A DNA stretch of 64,000 bases from Chloroflexota bacterium (GTDB lineage: Bacteria > Chloroflexota > UBA11872). The stretch lies in the NCBI GenBank assembly GCA_026708035.1, contig JAPOVQ010000021.1:1-64000 (forward strand), in the 5' to 3' direction. The notes beneath the pieces are model-generated. The model saw only the letters and a list, made by a program, of their open reading frames with translations. It was not told the origin of the DNA and searched no databases. This document shows positions 25,905 through 34,196 of the stretch, one piece after another (positions within the stretch are counted from its first letter, which is position 1; each line of letters opens with the position of its first letter). Position numbers and translations under genes: made by a program.

Positions 25905-26504
25905 ATGGCAACAACTGATCGCGAGCGCCTGCGCCTCATGCTGCAGGAACGCTCCTTCATTTCGGGCACGTTCAAGCTCTCGTCCGGCCAAACCAGCTCC
26001 TATTTCTTCGACGGCAAGCAGGTCGTGCTGGACCCTGTCGGCGCGCACCTGGCCGGCAACGCGATGCTGGAGCTGATTCGGGAGCGGGCGCCCGACGCCA
26101 ACGCCGTGGCGGGACCCACCGTCGGCGCGGACCCGATTGTCACCGCGGCCATGCTCCTGAGCGCCAGTACCAAGCAGCCGCTCGCCGGACTATTCGTCCG
26201 CAGCGAGCGCAAGGACCACGGCACGGAGCGAATCATCGAAGGCCCGCTGCAGCGCGGCATGCGGGTGGTCATCGTCGACGACGCCGCGACCACCGGCGGG
26301 TCGCTGGCCTACACGACACGCTGCCTGCGCGAAGCCGGCCTGGACCTCGAGGTCGTCCTGGCAATCACCCTCGTCGACCGCCTGGCCGGCTACGAGGCCG
26401 CCATGAATGAAATCGGCGTCCCCGCCGCCAGCGTGTTCACCCTCGACGACTTCACGCCGCCAGAGTCCGCGAAGACGCCTGAGCCCGCGGCAAGCGTCGG
26501 CTAA
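25905..26504 (+). CDS. pyrE: Orotate phosphoribosyltransferase
   Basis: This 199-residue cytoplasmic enzyme converts orotate and PRPP to orotidine-5'-phosphate in pyrimidine synthesis. The hallmark PRPP-binding loop is VVIVDDAATTGGSL (about residues 122-135). The N-terminal GTFKLSSGQTSSYFFDGKQV and AVAGPTVGADPIVTAAMLL match the family, and the catalytic loop region contains VRSERKDHGTERIIEGPL. The start at 25905 follows GGGAG by 9 nt and gives the usual family length; the frame is open further upstream through repeats. No other pyrimidine genes are adjacent. Confidence 0.93.
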   Translation: MATTDRERLRLMLQERSFISGTFKLSSGQTSSYFFDGKQVVLDPVGAHLAGNAMLELIRERAPDANAVAGPTVGADPIVTAAMLLSASTKQPLAGLFVRSERKDHGTERIIEGPLQRGMRVVIVDDAATTGGSLAYTTRCLREAGLDLEVVLAITLVDRLAGYEAAMNEIGVPAASVFTLDDFTPPESAKTPEPAASVG

Positions 26505-26507
26505 AGA

Positions 26508-27227
26508 CTAAGCGGGCCGGCCGACGCAGACGTATCGGTTGGCGCTGAATAGGTAGTCGCCGCGGTCGGCGGCTTGCTGGAGATCGGCGCGCCAGTCGGC
26601 GAGCTCTTGGGCGGTTACGAGGGCTTTGGCTCGGAGCCATTCGTCGATGACTTGGACCTGCCAGAAGCCGAGGGCGCCGGGCTTGAAGATCTGCTCCGAG
26701 ATCACGCGGACGTGAACCTGAACGTCGCGCAGGCCGGCCCGGCGCATCAGCGACGGGGCCATCCGCCCGATCCAGCCGTTGGGTCCCGAGTCGCAGAAGG
26801 CGCGGAGAATGCGGCGTCCCAGCACCGCGTCGCTGGCGGCGAACACGAGGGTGTCCCAGTCGGTGTCGTCCGACACGACCAGGCCGTCGGGCGTGCAGAC
26901 GCGCGCGGCCTCGCGGAGCAGACGCACAGGATCGCGGACCCACTCGAGGGTCTCGGTTTCGACCACGAAATCGAAGGATCTGTCGGCGATGGGGAGCCTC
27001 ATGCCATCCCCGACCACTCGCGCGATTGGATGGTCGGGGCTCCGGCCAGGAGGCTTGGGGTCAATCCCCACGATCCGCCCGCGCACAACGTCACGGGCCA
27101 GGCTCAGCAGTCGTCCCTGCCCCGCGCCGATATCGAGCAGGCGCGCGGGCGGCGCGCCTGACCGCGCCAGCAGCCACTGGTAGTGGTTTCGCAAGCTGGC
27201 CGGCAGTGGCGGGATCTGATCGTGCAT
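26508..27227 (-). CDS. Class I SAM-dependent methyltransferase
   Basis: This is a 239-residue Methyltransf_11-like protein. The SAM-binding motif I reads RLLDIGAGQGRLLSLA, the acidic residue of motif II is in GRIVGIDPKPPG, and the post-motif GDGMRLPIADRSFDFVVETE and LLREAARVCTPDGLVVSDD complete the fold. The C-terminal region is likely to hold the substrate pocket; the substrate is unknown. The start at 27227 (MHDQIPPLPASLRNHYQWLL) precedes the fold sensibly, while the longer frame crosses the divergent promoter region. It is convergent with pyrE, with 3 nt between the stops. Confidence 0.88.
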   Translation of the reverse strand: MHDQIPPLPASLRNHYQWLLARSGAPPARLLDIGAGQGRLLSLARDVVRGRIVGIDPKPPGRSPDHPIARVVGDGMRLPIADRSFDFVVETETLEWVRDPVRLLREAARVCTPDGLVVSDDTDWDTLVFAASDAVLGRRILRAFCDSGPNGWIGRMAPSLMRRAGLRDVQVHVRVISEQIFKPGALGFWQVQVIDEWLRAKALVTAQELADWRADLQQAADRGDYLFSANRYVCVGRPA

Positions 27228-27346
27228 CTCGATCCAGGCTAGCCGAGCGCCGGGCGTAGCAGGGCTGGCCGGCGTCCGTCGGCGCTGATTCGTGTTGCCC
27301 GAGACTGGACGCCGAGACAATCGCGCAACATGCACAAACTGTTTGC

Positions 27347-27383
27347 TTGACAGTAAATAGTTCATCTGACAATCTAACTATTT
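27347..27383 (+). promoter_or_regulatory. Promoter/operator of the AbrB-PIN pair
   Basis: A TTGACA hexamer (27347-27352) begins an unusually AT-rich patch. Overlapping its downstream side is a perfect inverted repeat, AAATAGTT (27355-27362), 13-nt spacer, AACTATTT (27376-27383), ending 25 nt before the antitoxin ATG. The arrangement fits an autorepressor site for the downstream HTH/AbrB antitoxin. The -10 box is not clear (AATCTA at 18-nt spacing is the best candidate). Confidence 0.55.
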
Positions 27384-27408
27384 CCAATCGACTTTTGGAG
27401 CTTCGCTG

Positions 27409-27906
27409 ATGGCAACGCACACCTATGACTACGATCGGCAGCCTGCGGAACAGGTCGTGGTCGGCCTGACGACCAAGTCCGACAAGATTCGGGCGCTGTT
27501 TCGCGCCGGATACAGCCGGTCGGAGATTGCCCAGAGTCTCGGCATCCGCTACCAGCATGTCCGCAACGTGCTGGTGCAGGCGGGCTATATGGAGACACAG
27601 CTGAGTCGACCCTTGCTGGACGAAGACGCGGCGGGCGCAGATTTGGCGCCGGAGCAGGTCAGAACCACCATCGGTCCGGGCGGTCGGGTGGTGATCCCGG
27701 CGGAGTTCCGCGCGGCCCTGGGGATCAAGGAGGGCGACGCCGTGATCATGCGGATGGAGGGCGAAGACCTCCACTTGGTCAGTGACGCGACCGAAACCCG
27801 TCGAATTCGTGAAATGATCGCCCGCTACGTGCCCGAGGGCGTGAGCCTGGTGGACGAGCTGATCAAAGAGCGCCGCCGTGAGGCCGCCGCCGAGGAATCC
27901 ATGTGA
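27409..27906 (+). CDS. Antitoxin with HTH plus AbrB/SpoVT domain
   Basis: The 165-residue protein has two DNA-binding modules. An N-terminal helix-turn-helix (KSDKIRALFRAGYSRSEIAQ then SLGIRYQHVRNVLVQAGY, residues about 23-60) resembles resolvase/Hin-type HTH. The C-terminal AbrB/SpoVT swapped-hairpin domain (TIGPGGRVVIPAEFRAALGI then KEGDAVIMRMEGEDLHLVSD) ends in a charged helix that would bind the toxin. The reading frame overlaps the PIN toxin start by 4 nt (ATGA). An inverted repeat sits directly upstream as the likely operator. The expected role is neutralising the PIN protein and repressing the operon. Confidence 0.88.
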   Translation: MATHTYDYDRQPAEQVVVGLTTKSDKIRALFRAGYSRSEIAQSLGIRYQHVRNVLVQAGYMETQLSRPLLDEDAAGADLAPEQVRTTIGPGGRVVIPAEFRAALGIKEGDAVIMRMEGEDLHLVSDATETRRIREMIARYVPEGVSLVDELIKERRREAAAEESM

Positions 27907-28778
27907 GCCGCGCCGTGCTGGACGCGTCGGCGATGGTGGCATTCGTGCGCGATGAGCCCGGTGGAGAGATTGTGGACGGCTATCGCGGCGATGCGCTGGC
28001 CTCGGCGGTGAATGTCGCCGAGACCGCCGCCCGGCTCGTCGATCTTGGCCTGTCGCTGACCGAAATCCGACGCTCCATCGCCCACCTGTACGTGGACATC
28101 GTCCCTTTCGACGAAAAGCAGGCCCTTGCCACCGCCGCCTCCCGCCGCGCCACTCGCCACCGCGGACTCTCGCTGGGCGACCGGGCCTGTCTGGAATTGG
28201 CCGCGCGCCGTGGACTGCCGGCGGTGACGGCGGATCGGGCTTGGGCGGAGCTCGATGTCGATGTCGAGGTGCGGCTGATTCGGAGATTGAGGCGATTCGG
28301 CTGGTGTAGGGAGGTCCACCTGATGGATTGGGACTGGCGCGAGGACGTTAGATCGGCGCTGAGAGATTTCGCTACGGTGTCCGAACTAGCGGGAGAAAGA
28401 GTCGATCTTGGGTATGCAGACGCTGAGTTTCTAGACGCGCCCCATAAGCCGCGTGCTTTGCCGAAGGAAAAAATGGCGGTTTACGGCTTCTGGTTGGACG
28501 GCACGTGGCTAAAGGTCGGTAGGGCTGGAGAGAATTCGAATGCGCGGTACGTGTCCCAGCACTACACCGGAAGTGCCCCAAGCACGTTGGCAGGTTCGAT
28601 CAGAAACGATGAGCGCATGCGGAGCATCTCCGGTCTTGATCGAAAGGCTCTCGCAGCGTGGATCAAGCGGGAGACGAGCCGGGTGAACATTTTGCTGCCT
28701 GCCACGACAAACAAGGCCCTCATGCCGTTGCTGGAATCGTTCTTGCACATGCGCCTTCAGCCGAGATACGAAGGCTGA
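27903..28778 (+). CDS. PIN-domain toxin fused to a GIY-YIG-like domain
   Basis: Residues 1 to about 128 are a PIN RNase domain: AVLDASAMVAFVRDEPGGE with the first catalytic Asp, a conserved Glu in NVAETAARLVDLGL, LSLGDRACLELAARRGLPAV with the next Asp, and TADRAW with the last. From about residue 180 the protein has a second module (KMAVYGFWLDGTWLKVGRAG, then ARYVSQHYTGSAPSTLAGSI) resembling small GIY-YIG-like nuclease domains. An ATG at codon 141 (position 28323) has AGGGAGG 8 nt upstream, so the second module may once have been, or may still be, translated alone. The distal part is visibly lower in GC (about 55% over 180 bases counted). The PIN family is secure; the second domain is probable. 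Confidence 0.8.
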   Translation: MSRAVLDASAMVAFVRDEPGGEIVDGYRGDALASAVNVAETAARLVDLGLSLTEIRRSIAHLYVDIVPFDEKQALATAASRRATRHRGLSLGDRACLELAARRGLPAVTADRAWAELDVDVEVRLIRRLRRFGWCREVHLMDWDWREDVRSALRDFATVSELAGERVDLGYADAEFLDAPHKPRALPKEKMAVYGFWLDGTWLKVGRAGENSNARYVSQHYTGSAPSTLAGSIRNDERMRSISGLDRKALAAWIKRETSRVNILLPATTNKALMPLLESFLHMRLQPRYEG

Positions 28779-28989
28779 CGATCCAAGCTGCCAGTTGCGA
28801 TTGGGTGGAAGGGCAAACGGGCAGGCACAAGGCCTGCCCCTACGCGGACCTTGCTATTCGCGGCCGAGGTCGACCGTCTGAGATTCCTCGCTGGCGCTCG
28901 GAATGACGAAAGAGGGCGCTCGGAGTGACGAAACGTGCGCACGGGTGCCACGATGGGGCTGTTCCCGGCGTAGCCCCGAGGTGAGGCCG
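28779..28989. repeat. Intergenic repeats (families B and E)
   Basis: A family B palindrome at 28818-28843 (GGGCAGGCACAAGGCCTGCC) is followed by a family E element at 28870-28930 (CGTCTGAGATTCCTCGCTGG, CGCTCGGAATGACG, then a second CGCTCGGAGTGACG). Confidence 0.75.
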
Positions 28990-30213
28990 ATGTCGTCGAG
29001 CAATCGCGCGCAGCTGATGCGCGATGGATATCTGGTCAAGCGCGACGTGATCCCGGAGGGCCAGCTGGCGTCGCTGCGCGTGACCTTCGAGACGCTGCTC
29101 GATCGTCAGCGAGCGGTTTGGCGGCGCGAGCGGGGGCCCGACGACCCGCCGGGCGGCATCTGGGACAGCGCGATGCAACCGCGGCTGAGCAACACCGAGA
29201 CGTTCATCGACGCGGATACGGCCGAAGCGGTGGAACTGTGGGTGTCGGAGCCGATTCGCGGTCTGGCCGCGGAGCTGCTCGACGACGAGGGCGCCGGGAT
29301 CAGCGCGATGCAGATGATGTGCAACCCCACCTTCGACTACGGTCCGGCGCCGTGGCATCGCGACATCCACCCCATCGATATGGGACCGATGCAGTCGATG
29401 CAGGACAGCCTGGTGGAAGACGGGCCGAACTACATGCAGTGGAACATTCCGCTGTATGACGACAGCGTGTTTTGGATCGTTCCCGGCAGCCACACGCGGA
29501 TCAACAGCGAGGCCGAGAATCGCAGCCTGCTGGAAAACGCCCGCGTGCCGGTTCCCGGAGGCGAGCAGGTCGAGCTGCGCGCGGGCGACGTGTTGGTCTA
29601 CGTCAACTACCTGATCCACTGGGGCAGCCGCTACATGAGCGAGCCCAAGCGCCGCACCCTGCACGGCGGGCATACCATCTACCCCCACTGGGAGGACCTG
29701 GACTTCACGCGGCATCTCTCGGCGGAGGCTCGCGCCTGGTTCGAGCTGTGGGCCGCGCGCACGGCCAGGCTGAAGGACGACACCGAGCGCGCCCTGCGGG
29801 CGCTGCTGGACCGCGACGGGGACGCCTATGCGGACGCGCTGGAGGCGCTGCGGCCCGGCGCGGGCGCCGCCACCAAGCTGCAGCTGACGATCTGGCTCTG
29901 CAAGGCCGCCATGCACATCCACAACCTCAAGCGGCCGGACTACGCCAGCCTGCCGCCCGAGTTCCGCCGCCGCGCCGAATACAGCCACGGCATCTCGCTC
30001 AACTGGGGGCCGGAGTTTGCGGAGCGGTTCGGCAAACCCGAGGCGGACGCGATTTGGCAGCGGTTTGGCGCGCTGGAGGACCACCTGCTGGCGCCTGACG
30101 GCGAGGACTATGTGCCCGGCTACCAGTCGGGGCCGATTCCCTATTCCCTGGAGCGGATGCAGCGCGGCATCACCGTGGACGAGTTCATCGCCAGCTGGGA
30201 GCACGCGGCGTAG
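28990..30213 (+). CDS. Phytanoyl-CoA dioxygenase-family protein
   Basis: The 407-residue Fe(II)/2-oxoglutarate-dependent oxygenase of the PhyH family begins RDGYLVKRDVIPEGQLASLR and has the facial triad: the H-x-D motif in PWHRDIHPIDMGP and the distal His in VNYLIHWGSRYMSEPKRRTL, with a following Arg to hold 2-oxoglutarate. GVPGSH-type sequence appears as FWIVPGSHTRIN. The family hydroxylates varied small molecules, and the substrate is unknown. The start at 28990 follows a GAGG stretch and fits the family; the frame is open upstream into the repeat. It is flanked by repeats and is monocistronic. Confidence 0.9.
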   Translation: MSSSNRAQLMRDGYLVKRDVIPEGQLASLRVTFETLLDRQRAVWRRERGPDDPPGGIWDSAMQPRLSNTETFIDADTAEAVELWVSEPIRGLAAELLDDEGAGISAMQMMCNPTFDYGPAPWHRDIHPIDMGPMQSMQDSLVEDGPNYMQWNIPLYDDSVFWIVPGSHTRINSEAENRSLLENARVPVPGGEQVELRAGDVLVYVNYLIHWGSRYMSEPKRRTLHGGHTIYPHWEDLDFTRHLSAEARAWFELWAARTARLKDDTERALRALLDRDGDAYADALEALRPGAGAATKLQLTIWLCKAAMHIHNLKRPDYASLPPEFRRRAEYSHGISLNWGPEFAERFGKPEADAIWQRFGALEDHLLAPDGEDYVPGYQSGPIPYSLERMQRGITVDEFIASWEHAA

Positions 30214-30280
30214 GGCCCTGCCAAATCTGGAGGCGGCGGGGGCAGCGCCAAGGTCTCCATGCGCGGTGATGTCGGTAGGG

Positions 30281-30335
30281 TGGATTCCCGCCTCCGCGGG
30301 AATGACGGACGGGCGGCCACAAGAGCCGCCCCGAC
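30281..30335. repeat. Family C and B elements
   Basis: An inverted family C copy at 30281-30308 (GGATTCCCGCCTCCGCGGGA) runs into a family B palindrome at 30310-30335 (GGGCGGCCACAAGAGCCGCC). They form a compound element upstream of a tRNA gene. Confidence 0.7.
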
Positions 30336-30422
30336 AAGCGGCCGGGGACGTGCCATCGGACTGCCGCCAGGGCCGGTCCTACACGAAACCGAACCCGTGG
30401 CCGTACTCTGCAAGACATCCGT

Positions 30423-30505
<83 letters not shown>

Positions 30506-30513
30506 GCGGGCGC

Positions 30514-31251
30514 TCAGCCCGTTTCGCCGCCGAACTCGCGATTGACGCGCTCGTACTCGTCGGGGCTGCCGATGTCGAACCAGCGCCCGCGGAACACCTG
30601 GCCGATCACCGTGCGCCGGGTGTGCAGCCACTCCATCACCGACCCGAACTTGTCGGTACTGCCGCCGTCGGCCAGGTAGGCGTCGAAGTCGGCCAGGTTC
30701 GCGCGCGGGAATCCGTAGATACCGGTCCCGGCAAGCGTCGAACGGGGCGCCGCCGGCTTCTCCACAAACGAGACGATCCGATCATCGTCGTCCAGCTCGA
30801 CGATGCCGTAGCGCGTCGCCAATTCCAACGACTCGACGTCGTACAGCCCCACCACAATGTTGCTGACGGCGCGCGCCGCCAGCGGCCGCAGGTCGAAGTC
30901 GAACACGTTGTCACCGAGCACGATGACGAGATCGTCGTCGGGGTGCGCGGTGTCCAGGAAATACTTGATGTCGCCGATCGAGCCCAGCTTGGTCGCTTCG
31001 CTGGTGGTCTGATCGTTGTGCAGCGTCAGGCGCGGTTCCTGCTCGTGCGCCGCGGCCCAGTCGACGAACTGGGGAAAGAAGACATCGTGGGTGATGACGT
31101 GGATCTGCTGCATGTCGTCGATGGCGGCCAGCCGCTCGACCGCAAAGTCCAAGCTGCAGCGCGCGCCGATGGGCAACAGGTGCTTGGGCGTGGCGCGGGC
31201 GAGATCGCCCATGCGCGTGGCCCAGCCGGCGGCGAGGATCAACGCTTGCAT
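30514..31251 (-). CDS. Nucleotidyltransferase (sugar-phosphate type)
   Basis: The 245-residue enzyme of the NTP_transferase family opens with the nucleotide-binding signature MQALILAAGWATRMGDLARA then TPKHLLPIG. The metal-binding Asp lies in VLGDNVFDFDL, and a conserved VEKPAAP segment and GTGIYGFPR follow. Relatives (glucose-1-phosphate thymidylyl- or uridylyltransferases) make activated sugars for polysaccharides. The first Gly-rich loop reads AAGWATRM rather than the common AAGxGTRL, a modest deviation. The start at 31251 matches the family; the frame is open upstream. Only 8 nt separate its stop from the tRNA, and it is convergent with it. Confidence 0.9.
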   Translation of the reverse strand: MQALILAAGWATRMGDLARATPKHLLPIGARCSLDFAVERLAAIDDMQQIHVITHDVFFPQFVDWAAAHEQEPRLTLHNDQTTSEATKLGSIGDIKYFLDTAHPDDDLVIVLGDNVFDFDLRPLAARAVSNIVVGLYDVESLELATRYGIVELDDDDRIVSFVEKPAAPRSTLAGTGIYGFPRANLADFDAYLADGGSTDKFGSVMEWLHTRRTVIGQVFRGRWFDIGSPDEYERVNREFGGETG

Positions 31252-31296
31252 GCCGCCGATGATAGCGCCGGCCGCAAGGGCGGACGCGTGCGCCGC

Positions 31297-31302
31297 TATA
31301 CT
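31297..31302 (+). promoter_or_regulatory. Possible -10 box for the LysM gene
   Basis: TATACT lies 87 nt upstream of the GTG start of the LysM protein gene. The -35 region is poor, so this is tentative. Confidence 0.3.
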
Positions 31303-31388
31303 CGGCGACACCGCGAACGAGACTCCGCGCCGACATCCCGCTGCGGATCGGCAATGGGGATAAGCCGCCAGCCGGGAGAGTGGCGCGC

Positions 31389-31973
31389 GTGACCGATGCA
31401 CGCCGTGAATTGATCTTCGGAGCGCTCGGCCTCGCCATTCTCGCGGTCGTGGCGGTGGTCCTGGTCACGCAGGCTTCCGACAGTTTCCCGGGTACCGGCG
31501 GCGACTCCCCGTCGGACACGGCCTCCCCCGGTGTGACGGTGCCGCCGCTGCCTTCGCCGACGCCCACACCCACCCGTGCCCCGACCCCCACGCCCACGCC
31601 GCTGCCGCAGACCTACACCGTGCAAAGCGGCGACACGCTGGCGCTGATCGCCGAGCGCTTCAATGTCACGATCGAGGACCTTGCCGCGAAGAACGGCATT
31701 CTGGATCCCAACAACATCTTCGCGGGGCAGAAGCTCGAGCTACCCCAGCCGGACGAGCGGGTGACGCCCGCGGCGCCAACGGGCTCCGACGACGAGGTCT
31801 ACGTCGTGAAGGCCGGCGACACGCTGTTCGCCATTGCGCAGGAGCTGGGAGTGACCGTCGAAGACCTGGCCGATCTCAACGAGATCGCCGACCCGTCGCA
31901 GCTCTTCGTCGGCCGGCCGCTCAGGATTCCCGAGCGCCAGATCACGCCCCCCACGCCCCGCCCTTCGCCCTAG
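31389..31973 (+). CDS. Membrane-anchored protein with two LysM domains
   Basis: The 194-residue protein has an N-terminal transmembrane anchor (ELIFGALGLAILAVVAVVLV), a Thr/Pro-rich spacer (PTPTPTRAPTPTPTPLP) and two LysM peptidoglycan-binding domains: YTVQSGDTLALIAERFNVTI with NIFAGQKLELP, and YVVKAGDTLFAIAQELGVTV with QLFVGRPLRIP. It should sit on the outer face of the membrane and touch the cell wall. There is no catalytic domain. I chose the GTG at 31389 because GGGAG lies about 9 nt upstream; the GTG at 31380 is too close to that site. Confidence 0.9.
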   Translation: MTDARRELIFGALGLAILAVVAVVLVTQASDSFPGTGGDSPSDTASPGVTVPPLPSPTPTPTRAPTPTPTPLPQTYTVQSGDTLALIAERFNVTIEDLAAKNGILDPNNIFAGQKLELPQPDERVTPAAPTGSDDEVYVVKAGDTLFAIAQELGVTVEDLADLNEIADPSQLFVGRPLRIPERQITPPTPRPSP

Positions 31974-32082
31974 TCGCGCCGGCGGTGATGACGATTGGGG
32001 CCCAGCGCCGACATCCGCATGACGCGCGGAGCGCAAGCCGGGGCTGAACCGGTCCGCCGGTAGAGGATGAAGCGCCGCTCTC

Positions 32083-32088
32083 TATAAT
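32083..32088 (+). promoter_or_regulatory. Consensus -10 box before the MTHFR_C-type gene
   Basis: A perfect TATAAT lies 31 nt upstream of the ATG at 32120. The hexamer 17 nt further up (GTAGAG) matches the -35 consensus poorly. This is the clearest -10 element in the window. Confidence 0.5.
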
Positions 32089-32119
32089 CGGGGGTTGCCC
32101 GATTCGCGCTGCCGAAACC

Positions 32120-32521
32120 ATGTCAATCACCTCAACGGTCATCAAGCGCGCCGTCCGCCAAGCTCCGACGGAGGCGCTCACGCTCGTCGAGCGCGCGGTC
32201 AAGCGGCCGCTGTTCGGCTGCCAGATGTGCGGGCACTGCATCCTGCAGGACACGGCCTTCATCTGTCCGATGGCTTGCCCGAAGGGACTGCGCGACGGGC
32301 CATGCGGCGGGACCGACATGCATGGCATGTGCGAAACCGACCCGTCGATGCCCTGCGTGTGGCTGCGGATCTACGAGCGAGCGGAGCGCCTGGGGCGCGT
32401 CGACCGGCTGATGAAGCTGCAGGACGACTTGGACTGGCGCGGCCAGGGCACGTCGTCATGGGTGAGTCTGGTCAAGCGGGCGGCCGCGCGCATGCATCCG
32501 GAGGCGCGGGAGAAGTCGTAG
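32120..32521 (+). CDS. Stand-alone MTHFR C-terminal (MetV-like) Cys-rich protein
   Basis: The 133-residue protein has the Cys-rich core FGCQMCGHCILQDTAFICPM followed by ACPKGLRDGPCGG and MCETDPSMPCVW. This is the signature of the methylenetetrahydrofolate-reductase C-terminal family (MTHFR_C, MetV-like). In acetogens and relatives such proteins partner with MetF and are thought to bind metal or Fe-S through these cysteines. No metF is adjacent: the neighbours are a LysM protein and a DedA protein. A short 5' leader and a TATAAT box support independent expression. Family assignment is good; the partner is unknown. Confidence 0.83.
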   Translation: MSITSTVIKRAVRQAPTEALTLVERAVKRPLFGCQMCGHCILQDTAFICPMACPKGLRDGPCGGTDMHGMCETDPSMPCVWLRIYERAERLGRVDRLMKLQDDLDWRGQGTSSWVSLVKRAAARMHPEAREKS

Positions 32522-32552
32522 CGGGCGGCCCGCGGCTTGCCGCGGGTCGGCG

Positions 32553-33191
32553 TCAGGTGCGGCGGAAGATGCGCCGCCGGAGTCGGAAGAGTGCGATGGC
32601 CAGGAGCACCGCCCCGGCGACAACCGCGATGCTGATCCCGATGCTCACGTTTTCCTCGATCGCTTCGACCAGAAGCTCGTACTCGTCGCCGAGCGCCCAT
32701 CCAAGGCCCACGAAGATGCAGGCCCAGATGGTGGCGGAGATGGCCACCGAGGGCACGAACAGCCGGAAGTCCACCCGCGACACGCCGCACACCAGCGTCA
32801 AGATGACGCGAAATCCTGGGACCAGGCGAAGCAGGATCACCGCCCAAAACTGGTAGCGGCGGAGCCAGATCTCGATGCGCTCCTGGCGTTCATGGCTGAG
32901 GCGAAAGATGCCCCGCAGCCGGTTGATCAACCGAGTGCCGAAGTATCGTCCCAGCCAATATTGAATGGATGCCCCGAGGGTGGCCGATCCGACGGTGACC
33001 AGCAGCACGAGCAGCGGGTGCGCCTCGCCGCGGGATACCTGATAGCCCATGAGCACCAGCAAGGTATCGGCAGGCACCGGAAAGGGAACGCCAACCTCTT
33101 CGATGCCCACATACAGGGCCAAGCCCAGGTACTGGCTGACCCCCAGGAAGGCCGACAGGGCCTCGCGGAAGGCATCGAAGCCTTCACCCAT
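32553..33191 (-). CDS. DedA/SNARE-associated-family membrane protein
   Basis: This 212-residue polytopic membrane protein of the DedA (VTT) family shows the conserved YVGIEEVGVPFPVPADTLLV entry region, the GASIQYWLGRYFGTRLINR segment and the RLVPGFRVILTLVCGVSRVD motif with its essential arginine. Several hydrophobic helices follow, and the C-terminus is basic (RLRRRIFRRT). DedA proteins flip undecaprenyl phosphate or phosphatidylethanolamine and help keep membrane homeostasis. It is convergent with the Cys-rich gene. Confidence 0.9.
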   Translation of the reverse strand: MGEGFDAFREALSAFLGVSQYLGLALYVGIEEVGVPFPVPADTLLVLMGYQVSRGEAHPLLVLLVTVGSATLGASIQYWLGRYFGTRLINRLRGIFRLSHERQERIEIWLRRYQFWAVILLRLVPGFRVILTLVCGVSRVDFRLFVPSVAISATIWACIFVGLGWALGDEYELLVEAIEENVSIGISIAVVAGAVLLAIALFRLRRRIFRRT

Positions 33192-33452
33192 TCAAGGCCC
33201 CAACCCGGCGAACGGGCGTCTCGGTCAGCATGGGCGCGCCAGGCGCCGACTCACAGCGGGCGCGGGCGCTTGAGCGGCGCCAACCGGCCGGGCTGCACTT
33301 CGATCTGATGTGTCACGGGCGGCGCCCAGCTCTTTCGAATTCCGCCACACCACGGGCGATCTCCTGCCATTGCGCGCGTGCACGGCGTCCGAGACGCACG
33401 CTGCTGAGGTGAGGCCGCCTAGTCTACGTGCGGCCGCCGCGACGGTGACATT
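33192..33452. other. Intergenic spacer, nothing recognised
   Basis: About 260 bases contain no supported gene, repeat-family member or promoter that I can recognise. Confidence 0.5.
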
Positions 33453-34196
33453 CTAGGCGGCGCGGCCGGCCGCTCCATACCTGCCGAGGACGAACCGGAG
33501 CCGAATCCGCACCAGGTCCCGCAATACACCGAAGGCAACGAGCGAGGGCCGCAGGCGCGATCCGGGATGGTCGCGCCAGGCGACGGGGATCTGCGCCACG
33601 CGGTATCCGCGGTGCACGGCGAGCCGCAGCATTTCGACATCGAACACCCAGCGCTCGATCACCGTGCCACCGAACAGATCCTTGGCCGCTTCCCGACGAC
33701 AGAACTTGAATCCGCATTGGCTATCGGGGAAGCCGCGCAGCCCGGCGATCGTGGGCGTGATGGCGCGGAACATCCGGGCGCCGACCCGCCGGCCCGCGGA
33801 CTGAGCGCGGAGGGTGCGACTGCGAGGCATCGCACGCGAACCGATGACCACGTCGTAGCCGCGGTCGAAGGCTTCCAGCGCGCGGGGCAACTCGTCGAGC
33901 GGCGTCGACAAATCCGCGTCCACGAAACCGATGACGTCGGTATCCGCGGCCAGCATTCCGGCGCGGACGGCCGCGCCCTTGCCCCGCTGTCCTGGCAGCG
34001 TGATGACATCCACGGGCCGGTCCGACACCGCGTGACTCAAGGCGATGTCGACCGTGGCGTCGGTGCTGCCGTCATCCACCACGATGACGTGGGCGTCGAT
34101 TCCGGCCTGCGACAGGTAGGCCGACAGCGCATCGAGAGTGCCGCCCAGGCGCCGCGCCTCGTTGTAGGCCGGGATGACGAGGGTCAGCTTGGGCAT
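33453..34196 (-). CDS. Family 2 glycosyltransferase (DPG-synthase-like)
   Basis: This 247-residue GT-A glycosyltransferase begins PKLTLVIPAYNEARRLGGTL. The nucleotide-binding VIVVDDGSTDATVD and the DxD-type VIGFVDADLSTPLDELPR are clear, followed by GYDVVIGSRAM and the FPDSQCGFKFCRREAAKDLF acceptor-side motif. The pattern is closest to dolichyl/polyprenyl-phosphate glucosyltransferases, which transfer a sugar to a lipid carrier at the membrane. No membrane helices are present. The start at 34196 (MPKLTLV) is the family start; 27 upstream codons were discarded. Confidence 0.9.
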   Translation of the reverse strand: MPKLTLVIPAYNEARRLGGTLDALSAYLSQAGIDAHVIVVDDGSTDATVDIALSHAVSDRPVDVITLPGQRGKGAAVRAGMLAADTDVIGFVDADLSTPLDELPRALEAFDRGYDVVIGSRAMPRSRTLRAQSAGRRVGARMFRAITPTIAGLRGFPDSQCGFKFCRREAAKDLFGGTVIERWVFDVEMLRLAVHRGYRVAQIPVAWRDHPGSRLRPSLVAFGVLRDLVRIRLRFVLGRYGAAGRAA

